Assembly (NCBI GenBank): GCA_009786675.1
Contig: WQRP01000011.1
Location: 1,067 to 14,460 of the forward strand
Source: Treponema sp.
Lineage (GTDB): Bacteria > Spirochaetota > Spirochaetia > Treponematales > Breznakiellaceae
Length of the DNA: 13,394 nt
Direction: 5' to 3'
A program made the translations under genes and the position numbers. Numbering within the stretch: the first letter of the stretch is position 1; every line of letters starts with the position of its first letter. Positions 1-6,080 of the stretch are shown here, one piece after another. Below the pieces are notes generated by a model, which did not search any database, had not been told where the DNA came from, and worked only from the letters and a program-made list of their open reading frames with translations.

Positions 1-491
1 AGCTTGCCGAGCTGATGGCCGGGCTCAACGTCGACTTGGTGATTGGCCACCATCCCCACGTCCTGCAGCCGATGGTTTTCCTGCCCAGGGGCGACGGCGG
101 CGAGACTCTGGTCGTTTACTCCCTGGGCAACTTCCTTTCCGCGCAGCACGACAACAACACCCTGCTCGGCGGGCTTCTGTACCTGGAGGCGCAGAAAAAA
201 GTCGAGTGGCACGGAGCGAGGCACATTTCGATCGAACGGGCGGGGATAATCCCGGTGGTAACCCATTACGAGCTTGGCTTCATAAATTTCCGCGTCTATC
301 CCCTTTTCGAGTACACCGAGGAACTCGCGGCCAGGCACAGGAACAGGGCCCGCGTGGATCTGGGCCGCCAGAACATCAGCGTGGATTATTTTTACGAGCT
401 GGCCAGGCGGGTGCTGGGGGACGCGCTTATCGACTACAACCCCTTCGCGCGAGACTGCCGCGACGATGTGGACGACAGCTACCTCGACTGA
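1..491 (+). CDS. CapA/PgsA-family (PGA_cap) protein, 3' part only
   Basis: The reading frame is open from the left edge (first complete codon at base 3), so the start is outside the window; about 162 residues are visible. The motif LVIGHHPHVLQP, followed about 25 residues later by VVYSLGNF, is the C-terminal signature of the CapA / poly-gamma-glutamate-synthesis (PGA_cap) domain, a metallophosphatase-like fold. Family members are implicated in capsule or polyglutamate synthesis, but many bacterial homologues have no tested function. The remaining roughly 100 residues run past the core domain and end in an acidic tail (DCRDDVDDSYLD). The gene converges on the outer-membrane-type gene at 500-2050 with only 8 bases between the two stops and no clear terminator hairpin. 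The family call is secure; whether this copy makes a polymer cannot be judged from the fragment. Confidence 0.85.
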   Translation, partial: LAELMAGLNVDLVIGHHPHVLQPMVFLPRGDGGETLVVYSLGNFLSAQHDNNTLLGGLLYLEAQKKVEWHGARHISIERAGIIPVVTHYELGFINFRVYPLFEYTEELAARHRNRARVDLGRQNISVDYFYELARRVLGDALIDYNPFARDCRDDVDDSYLD

Positions 492-499
492 TTTGACCC

Positions 500-2050
500 C
501 TATAGCTCCAGCCGCCAGGACAGCGTGTAGTCCGGCTTGCCGGGCATCTCCGGCCAGGCAAGCCTGGCGCCCAGGCGTCCGCGCCTAAAGCGGATCGCGA
601 CGCTGACGGATCCGTCAAGTTTTCCCTCCCCAACGGAGCGCGCCTCGTAGTGCAACCTTGTCGAAAGCTGGAGAATCCCGGGCGACCACCTAAGCTCGCA
701 GCCCACCCTGAGCGAGTCGAATTCCCTGCCGTCCGCCGGAAAAAACGGGTGCGGCGAGGGAACCCCGTCCGTCGAACCCAGGCCCCGCAACGAGCAGTAA
801 AGGCTTATCCCCAAGGGACTGGGGCCCGACCTTCCGGAGGGCGGCAACAGAATCCTGGGCAACGGTACCGGGGGCGGGTTCAGCGAGAGGCCGAGCGTTC
901 CGTCGACGCCGTCCCGGATCCTCCCAGGGTTCGACGCGTCCCTGTGGGCGTCTAGCGACACGCGGCTTAGCCGCAGGGGGAACGCGCCGGCGGGGGGGGT
1001 CGGAAAACGGTAGGAAACGCCGGAGGATCCCCGGTCGAAGGGGGCGTCCAGGGCGGGGGCGCGAAGGCTCGTCTCGGCGCGGAACAGACCGCCGCGCGGC
1101 CCCCTCCTCTCGATTCTTCCCGCGACCCTTAAGCCGCCCCCATGAGCCACGCCCCCCCTGCCGACGTAGCGTTCCCCCATGCCCTCCGCCGCCAGGGACA
1201 GCGACCACCGGCCGGGAAAGGGAAGGCGAATCGCCGCGTTGCCGTAAAGGCCGTCGCCGTAGCCGAAGGTCGAGGACAGGGCCAGGTCCGAGGCAAACAG
1301 GAAAAAGGGCGTGGCAATCCCAAGCGAGGCCGCCCAAAGACGGAAGTCCCTGTCGGGCAAGGAGGGGGACTCGCTGAACCAAGTAGGGCTTTCCCTGGCC
1401 CCAAGCCGCGTCCCCGTAAAGAAGCCCTCCAGGGAAACGGCGGCCGACCCTACGGAGGCCTCCAGCCCGCCGGAGAACGCAGGCCAAAGATCCCCCTCGA
1501 CGGCGACCTGGGCCGAGGCGAAGCCCCTCAGCGAAACCCCCGGCAGGGTTCCGCCCACCCCGGAAAGCGCGAGGCGCGGGCCGGACAGGCGCAGGTACGC
1601 CTCTGGAGTTCCGGTCGAGGAGACCGCCGTCCTAAGGTCCGCCCTAGTCGGCCTACGGATTTCGGCGTAAGGCACCGCGCGGGACCAGGGGCCGCGCAGG
1701 CGGGAGGGAAGCCCCTGCTCCTGGAGCACCCCGTACAGCGCCTTGGATCCGGTCGCCCCGTGGTACAGCCCGAGCGAGGCCGCGACGCCTGGCCCCTGCG
1801 AGAAGCCCTCCCAAGCGCCCCCGTCCCCAAACTCCAGGGGTCTCCTGTCTAGGACCTGCGCCCTAAGGGACAGCCCCTGCCAGGCAAGGCCAAGATCCCC
1901 GCGGTTGTGCAGGGTCTCGCCCCGCTCCCAGGAACCCGCCCAGAGCAGGCCGAACCGAGGGATCCCCGGGAAACCGTCCGCCGGCAGGACGGGGACGGGT
2001 TGGGCGAGCGCCGCGGCGCACAGCCAGGCGGCGAGGAAAAAATGTCTCAT
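500..2050 (-). CDS. predicted outer-membrane beta-barrel-like protein (conserved hypothetical, treponeme type)
   Basis: This 516-residue protein has a clear signal peptide (MRHFFLAAWLCAAALA, predicted cleavage near residue 16). The rest is a long run of alternating hydrophobic and polar segments rich in Gly, Ser, Arg and aromatic residues, such as RLALSGVGGTLPGVSLRGF and LSLAAEGMGERYVGRGG, typical of amphipathic beta strands. It ends in a strand-like YTLSWRLEL, though without a terminal aromatic residue. No catalytic motif is recognisable. It resembles conserved treponemal proteins of unknown function that contain phrases like 'LYHGATGSKALYG', a resemblance from memory only. The coding strand carries a C8 run (992-999) and a G7 run (1152-1158), which could shift the frame. 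It is divergent from the Xdh-like operon across 108 bases. The ATG has only a weak AGGG upstream. A surface or outer-membrane location is inferred. Confidence 0.75.
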   Translation of the reverse strand: MRHFFLAAWLCAAALAQPVPVLPADGFPGIPRFGLLWAGSWERGETLHNRGDLGLAWQGLSLRAQVLDRRPLEFGDGGAWEGFSQGPGVAASLGLYHGATGSKALYGVLQEQGLPSRLRGPWSRAVPYAEIRRPTRADLRTAVSSTGTPEAYLRLSGPRLALSGVGGTLPGVSLRGFASAQVAVEGDLWPAFSGGLEASVGSAAVSLEGFFTGTRLGARESPTWFSESPSLPDRDFRLWAASLGIATPFFLFASDLALSSTFGYGDGLYGNAAIRLPFPGRWSLSLAAEGMGERYVGRGGVAHGGGLRVAGRIERRGPRGGLFRAETSLRAPALDAPFDRGSSGVSYRFPTPPAGAFPLRLSRVSLDAHRDASNPGRIRDGVDGTLGLSLNPPPVPLPRILLPPSGRSGPSPLGISLYCSLRGLGSTDGVPSPHPFFPADGREFDSLRVGCELRWSPGILQLSTRLHYEARSVGEGKLDGSVSVAIRFRRGRLGARLAWPEMPGKPDYTLSWRLEL

Positions 2051-2122
2051 ACCCTAATTAAGGCGCGGAATCGCGCGGCGCTTTAGCCGGCCGGGAATTT
2101 TTCCGCAGAAACGCCCGCCGGG

Positions 2123-2151
2123 TGTTCAGACCGCCGGCCACCGTTTATACT
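2123..2151 (+). promoter_or_regulatory. candidate sigma70-type promoter for the Xdh-like operon
   Basis: A near-consensus -10 hexamer TATACT lies at 2146-2151. A weak -35 candidate TGTTCA lies at 2123-2128 with a 17-base spacer. The -10 ends only 7 bases before the ATG at 2159 and no Shine-Dalgarno sequence lies between, so the transcript would begin at or next to the start codon. The -35 match is poor and the call rests on the -10. Confidence 0.45.
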
Positions 2152-2158
2152 CAAAGCA

Positions 2159-4318
2159 ATGGACGCCCAAGGTTTCGTGTCCGACATATACCTTCCGCGG
2201 ATGCTTCACGCGCTCGTCGTCAGATCTCCGGTCGCCAGGGGCAGGCTCGTGTCCATAGAGTGCCCCCAGCTTCCGGAGGACCACGTGCTGCTCACCGCCG
2301 AGGACATCCCCGGGGAGAACGGCCTAGCGGATTCCCGCGTCCCGGTGCTCGCCGGCGGGGAGCTGTCCTACATAGGCGAGCCGGTGGCCCTTCTGCTGGG
2401 GCCTGACAGGGACGGCCTGGAAAAAATCGCGCGCGACTGCAAGGTCGTCGCCGAGGAGGACGAGCCGGTCTTTTCGACGGCCGACGCCGCCGGCGCGGGA
2501 GCCCGGACGGTCGCGGCAAGGCGGGAAATTCGCGTGGGGGATCCGGAGGCGGCCTTCGCCGGCGCGGCGTCCACCGTCAAAAGCGACTACGAGACCGGCA
2601 TCCAGGAGCACTGGTACCCCGAGCCCTGCGGGGCCGTCGCCTGGACGGAACCGGAAGCCGATCCGGAACGGGCGGAAGGCCAGCCAAGGCTTGTCGTGCG
2701 AACCGCGACCCAGTGGCCCTTTCACGTAAGGCGTTCCGTCGCCCGCGTCCTTGGCGACGCGGCCGTCCGCGTGGAGCCCTGCGCCGTGGACCCCAGCCTG
2801 GACGGCAAGCTGTGGTACCCCTCGCTCGTCTCGTGCCACGCCGCGCTCGGGGCCCTGATCACCGGCAGGCCGGTGCGGATGGTGCTCTCCAGGAAGGAGG
2901 ACTTTTGCTTTTCGCCGAAGCGCTTCGGCGCGAGCATAAGCGTGTCCAGCGCGTTCGACGAAAAGGGGGAGCTTGTCGGTACCATGGTCGAGGCCTCGGC
3001 CAACATGGGCGCTTACGGCGTGGGCGCGGCGGAGGCGCTCGACCAGCTATGCCTGGGATGCCTGGGGATCCACTCGGCCAGGAACGCGGGCTTCACCGGC
3101 ACGGCTTACATGACGAACATCCCCCCGCAGGGGCATTTCGCCGGCCTCGGCCTGGCGCAGGGATCCTTCGCGATGGAGCGCCACGTCTCGCTGGTCGCCG
3201 ACGGCCGAAGGCAGGATCCGGCGGAATGGCGAAGGGAGAATTTCCCCAAGGCCGGCACCCTTTCCCCCGGCCTGCCGATAGCGGACGCGATCCCCTGGGA
3301 GCGGCTTGTCGACGCCGCCAGGGACATGAGCGACTACAGCCGCAAGTGGGCGTCCTACGAGCTTCTCCGGCGCAAAAGGGGGGAGCAGCCCCCTCAGGAC
3401 GATTCCCCCCGGGCCGAGGGCCTGCGCGGCATAGGCATAGCCCTTGGCTACCAGGGAAACGGCCCCCTGCACCCCGGCCCGGACGGCGGCGGCTACGGCG
3501 TGGAGCTGACCCTGGAAAAGGACGGATCGCTGGAGATAAAAACCGGAATGCCCGGCGCCTCCGGCCGCACGGCATGGTCGGACATCGCCCTGGGCATCCT
3601 GGGGGTGGAGGCGGGAAACGTGCGCGTAAACGGCGAGATCGACGAGGAGCCCGGGGATCCCGCGCCCGGGGCCCTGGAATCGGGCCCGGCGACCATGTCG
3701 CGCAAGACCACCGCCCTTGCCGAGCTGGTCGAGCGGGCGTGCCTTGCCATCCAGGCGCTGCGCTTCCGCGATCCCCTGCCCATAAGCGCCAGGGAAACCG
3801 CCGCCCCCCTGGAAGACCCGGAGTGGACCGGGCGTTTCCCCCTCCCCCAGGGATCCCCGGACCGCGCCGGCTTCCTGCGGCCCGGATCCGCGGCGGCGGT
3901 GGTGGAGGTCGAGCTGGACCCGGTCGAGTACCTCCCGAAAATCCGGGGCGTGTGGCTGGCCGTGGACGGCGGCAGGGTGTTCCAGGAGGACAGGGCCCGC
4001 AGGAGCCTAAAGCTTTCCGTGGTGCAGGCCCTGGGCTGGGCCTGCCGCGAGCAGCCGGCCTACGTTTCCGGCCGCGTCCCCGAGGACTGTTTCGACGGCT
4101 TCGACATCGCCGGCGCGTCGGAAATACCCCCCGTCGAGATCGGCTTCGTCCGGGATTCCTCGGAAAAACCCAAGGGAATAGGGGACCTGCCCTTCGCCTG
4201 CGTCCCGGCCGCGTACCTTCAGGCGGTCTCCCAGATGATGGACAGGCATTTCCGCTCCATACCGCTTAAAACCCTGTACGCGGACGCGGCCGGGGGAAAG
4301 GAAGGGGACGCCCAGTGA
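2159..4318 (+). CDS. xanthine dehydrogenase-family large (molybdopterin-binding-like) subunit with altered active site
   Basis: The 719-residue protein follows the aldehyde oxidase/xanthine dehydrogenase a/b-hammerhead and molybdopterin-binding domains in order. The start region (SDIYLPRMLHALVVRSP) matches the usual 'LPGMLHAAVLRSP'. YIGEPVALLL, an EHWYPEPCGAVAW segment, VRTATQWPFHVRRSVARVLG, RPVRMVLSRKEDF and NMGAYG all align with the family. Key cofactor motifs do not. The GGGFGGK loop is replaced around residues 210-217 by VDPSLDGK. The AFRGFG loop reads GHFAGLG at 325-331, losing the Arg. The C-terminal KGxGE motif reads KGIGD with Asp676 in place of the catalytic Glu. It therefore belongs to the Mo-hydroxylase superfamily but may bind cofactor differently or not at all. 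Its stop overlaps the next gene's GTG start. The substrate is unknown. The length is slightly short for the family because the N-terminus lacks the usual lead-in. Confidence 0.85.
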   Translation: MDAQGFVSDIYLPRMLHALVVRSPVARGRLVSIECPQLPEDHVLLTAEDIPGENGLADSRVPVLAGGELSYIGEPVALLLGPDRDGLEKIARDCKVVAEEDEPVFSTADAAGAGARTVAARREIRVGDPEAAFAGAASTVKSDYETGIQEHWYPEPCGAVAWTEPEADPERAEGQPRLVVRTATQWPFHVRRSVARVLGDAAVRVEPCAVDPSLDGKLWYPSLVSCHAALGALITGRPVRMVLSRKEDFCFSPKRFGASISVSSAFDEKGELVGTMVEASANMGAYGVGAAEALDQLCLGCLGIHSARNAGFTGTAYMTNIPPQGHFAGLGLAQGSFAMERHVSLVADGRRQDPAEWRRENFPKAGTLSPGLPIADAIPWERLVDAARDMSDYSRKWASYELLRRKRGEQPPQDDSPRAEGLRGIGIALGYQGNGPLHPGPDGGGYGVELTLEKDGSLEIKTGMPGASGRTAWSDIALGILGVEAGNVRVNGEIDEEPGDPAPGALESGPATMSRKTTALAELVERACLAIQALRFRDPLPISARETAAPLEDPEWTGRFPLPQGSPDRAGFLRPGSAAAVVEVELDPVEYLPKIRGVWLAVDGGRVFQEDRARRSLKLSVVQALGWACREQPAYVSGRVPEDCFDGFDIAGASEIPPVEIGFVRDSSEKPKGIGDLPFACVPAAYLQAVSQMMDRHFRSIPLKTLYADAAGGKEGDAQ

Positions 4319-4800
4319 ACGTTGGATTTATCCTGAACGGCGAGGACGTGGTGGTCCGCTGCCCGGCCATGGCGCGGCTTATCGACATACTTCGCGCGGA
4401 CTTCGGCCTTATGGGCACGAAGTCCGGGTGCCTTGCGGGAAAGTGCGGCCTTTGCACCGTGATATTCAACGGCAGCGTATGCCCGGCCTGCCTTATCCCG
4501 GCATTCAGGCTGCAGAAAAGCGAGGTCATCACCATGGAAGGGTTTTCCCTTACCGACGAGTACCAGGACATCGAAAGCGGCTTCGCCGAGGCGGGGCTTG
4601 ACGACTGCGGGTACTGCAGGACCGGCAAGACGCTGATCGCCGGGGCGCTCCTGGGCAGAAGCAAGCGCCCGTCGCGGGACGAGATCCTGCGGACCGTCGA
4701 CGGGATAAGGTGCCGCTGCACGGATCCGGAAAGGCTGGTCGAGGGCATAGAAAAGGCCCTGGAAACGAAAATGCGGAGGCTCTATGGCAGGCCTTCCTGA
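4315..4800 (+). CDS. (2Fe-2S)-binding subunit of the Xdh-like complex
   Basis: This 161-residue protein belongs to the CoxS/XdhC small-subunit family. The N-terminal plant-ferredoxin-type domain has ligands C39, C44, C47 and C59 (GCLAGKCGLC, then ACL), and C56 is an extra Cys. The C-terminal four-helix domain has C98 and C101 (CGYC) with C133 and C135 (CRC). Both [2Fe-2S] sites are therefore complete and could carry electrons between the large subunit and the FAD subunit. The residue before CGYC, usually Gln contacting the pterin cofactor in active enzymes, is Asp97. Translation starts at GTG 4315, sharing bases with the upstream TGA (GTGA overlap) and preceded by a GGAAGGGG purine run, which implies translational coupling. 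Confidence 0.92.
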   Translation: MNVGFILNGEDVVVRCPAMARLIDILRADFGLMGTKSGCLAGKCGLCTVIFNGSVCPACLIPAFRLQKSEVITMEGFSLTDEYQDIESGFAEAGLDDCGYCRTGKTLIAGALLGRSKRPSRDEILRTVDGIRCRCTDPERLVEGIEKALETKMRRLYGRPS

Positions 4801-5578
4801 ACCGGTCCTTTCCCCGGAAACCTACGCCGAGCTTTTCGCCGACTGGGGCCGCCACCCGGACGCCCTGCCCTTCGCCGGCGGCACCGCCCTGATCCGCGGG
4901 CGCCCGGCGCCCGGCGCAATCCTTTCGCTGGACAAAATCGAGGAGATGCGAAGGATAAACCGCTCCGAGCGCTACCTGGAGATAGGGGCGATGGTCAAGC
5001 TGAGCAGGATCATCGAGCTCAGGAAATTCGGCCCCGGCGTCCTCGTGCACTGCATCCGAAACATAGCCGGGCCGCAGATCCGCAACATGGCGACCATAGG
5101 GGGGAACGTCTGCGGCCACCTGGACAGCGTCGCGGCCTTTACCGCCCTGGACGCGCAGTACGAGCTTAGAAGCGCCCAGTCCTCCAGGTGGATCACGGCG
5201 GCGCGCTTCTCGCCCGGCCCCGGCCCGGGCGCTCTGGGGCAGGGGGAGATCCTAAGCAGGATTAGGGTGCCGCTGGACAACTGGGACTACTCGGCGTACA
5301 AGAAGTTCGCCGGCCGGAACGCGGTCTTTCTGGCCAGGGCCCAGAAAAACGTGCTGGCCGACATCAGGATCATCTGCAAGGCCGCCGACAGGATATGGCG
5401 GGACAGGGACAGCGAGATGTTCCTTGCCGGAAAGCGGCTCCCCCTCCCCCGCCGCACCGCCGCCGCCTTCGTCGGCCGCTGGGAAGCCTTCCTGCGGGGG
5501 GCGGGGAACATGGACGAACCGTCGAGAAGGGAATTCGTCAACTTTATCGACGCGAACGTGGACAACCTGGTGGAGTAG
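4784..5578 (+). CDS. FAD-binding subunit of the Xdh-like complex (CoxM family)
   Basis: This 264-residue protein is of the CoxM/XdhB type. It has the two FAD-binding signatures of the PCMH-type domain: PFAGGTALI at 29-37 and IRNMATIGGNV at 99-109, with IGAMVKLS between them at 67-74. The C-terminal part resembles the CO-dehydrogenase flavoprotein C-terminal domain (YSAYKKFAGRNAVFLARAQ). It is a little shorter than typical members (about 280-300). It would pass electrons from the Fe-S subunit to an acceptor. The start overlaps the previous gene by 17 bases and has GGAGG at 4775-4779, which fixes ATG 4784. The stop codon is inside a 10-bp stem hairpin shared with the convergent XRE gene. This is the last gene of the cassette; no cofactor-maturation gene (XdhC/CoxF or MobA type) follows. 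Confidence 0.9.
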   Translation: MAGLPEPVLSPETYAELFADWGRHPDALPFAGGTALIRGRPAPGAILSLDKIEEMRRINRSERYLEIGAMVKLSRIIELRKFGPGVLVHCIRNIAGPQIRNMATIGGNVCGHLDSVAAFTALDAQYELRSAQSSRWITAARFSPGPGPGALGQGEILSRIRVPLDNWDYSAYKKFAGRNAVFLARAQKNVLADIRIICKAADRIWRDRDSEMFLAGKRLPLPRRTAAAFVGRWEAFLRGAGNMDEPSRREFVNFIDANVDNLVE

Positions 5579-5594
5579 CCGCGCCGGCTACTCC
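5572..5594. terminator. perfect 10-bp stem hairpin between convergent genes
   Basis: GGAGTAGCCG (5572-5581), loop CGC, then CGGCTACTCC (5585-5594) form a perfect inverted repeat. The left arm contains the stop of the FAD-subunit gene (TAG 5576-5578). The right arm contains the stop of the minus-strand XRE gene (5588-5590). No T-tract follows on either strand, so this is at best a non-canonical bidirectional terminator or an mRNA 3'-end stabiliser. Confidence 0.6.
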
Positions 5595-5944
5595 GGGCGC
5601 GAATCCGCAGCTTCCTGGTGTTTTTTCAGCGACGTGACGAGGGACAGGGCTATCTTACGGTAGTCTGGCTTTAGCTGCTCCGCGACGCGAGCCGTTTTGC
5701 GGGTTTCCAGCGAAAGACGCATGGGATAGAGGTTTTCCGGGGCGTCGGAGCCGGTTACCAGGTACTCGACGGTCACGCCCAAGACGCGGGCGATGCGGAC
5801 GGCCACGTCGGCGGCGGGCATCCTGCCGCGGACGCTCAGGTAATTGTCGATCGTGTGTTTCTTTATGCCAGTTCTGGCGGCCAGTTCCTTTACAAGGATC
5901 CCGGAACAGTACAGCTCCGCCTTTAGATTTTCCCTGAAACCCAT
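5588..5944 (-). CDS. XRE-family helix-turn-helix transcriptional regulator
   Basis: With the ATG at 5944 the product is 118 residues and begins MGFRENLKAELYCSGI. A helix-turn-helix of the Cro/CI (HTH_3) type spans about residues 17-38 (LVKELAARTGIKKHTIDNYL) and is followed by the usual RIARVLGVTVEYLVTG at 50-65. The C-terminal part has no recognised domain and may serve dimerisation. An in-frame ATG at 5971 would add nine residues, but the family normally begins MGFRENLK, so 5944 is preferred; neither start has a good Shine-Dalgarno. The gene is divergent from the CsgG/LpoB-barrel gene. Palindromes in and upstream of its 5' end suggest autoregulation and control of the divergent gene, which is an inference. 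Confidence 0.85.
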   Translation of the reverse strand: MGFRENLKAELYCSGILVKELAARTGIKKHTIDNYLSVRGRMPAADVAVRIARVLGVTVEYLVTGSDAPENLYPMRLSLETRKTARVAEQLKPDYRKIALSLVTSLKKHQEAADSRPE

Positions 5945-5974
5945 ATCCCGACAGGATATGCCGAAAAGCATATC
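5942..5974. promoter_or_regulatory. two overlapping inverted repeats, candidate operators of the XRE regulator
   Basis: CATATCC (5942-5948) and GGATATG (5954-5960) form a 7-bp inverted repeat with a 5-base spacer. GATATGC (5955-5961) and GCATATC (5968-5974) form a second 7-bp repeat with a 6-base spacer, sharing the middle half-site. A degenerate third pair, ATATC (6003-6007) and GATAT (6016-6020), lies on the side of the divergent gene. Evenly placed GATATG half-sites around the start of an XRE gene are typical of autoregulatory operators. Confidence 0.55.
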
Positions 5975-5995
5975 TGTCTATTGATTTTTTGCTTT

Positions 5996-6023
5996 TTGTG
6001 GTATATCCTGTATCCGATATGCT
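5996..6023 (+). promoter_or_regulatory. candidate promoter for the CsgG/LpoB-barrel gene
   Basis: TTGTGG (5996-6001) and TATGCT (6018-6023) are separated by 16 bases, and the -10 lies within a GATATGCT octamer. On the other strand TTATCA (6023-6028) and TATACC (6000-6005) with a 17-base spacer could serve the XRE gene, so the two promoters would overlap face to face. Both -35 matches are imperfect. Confidence 0.4.
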
Positions 6024-6080
6024 GATAAGCCAAACTTATGAACGAAACACCGCCGAGACCGGCAAACCAAAGGAGACACA

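Noticed and set aside
690..1487. 265-codon alternative minus-strand frame within the outer-membrane gene
   Set aside because: It is Arg/Pro/Gly-rich and has no signal peptide or ribosome site; the 500-2050 frame has a signal peptide and strand pattern.
2051..2110. GCGCG-GAAT-CGCGC hairpin upstream of the outer-membrane gene as a regulatory RNA element
   Set aside because: A five-bp GC stem is expected by chance in this composition and nothing else supports it.
2713..4269. 518-codon open frame overlapping the Xdh-like large subunit in another frame
   Set aside because: Its product is Arg/Gly/Pro-rich low-complexity sequence typical of a GC-rich shadow frame; the overlapped frame has clear family homology.
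5942..5971. longer start of the XRE gene at 5971
   Set aside because: It adds MLFGISCRD without a ribosome site, and the family pattern begins MGFRENLK at 5944.
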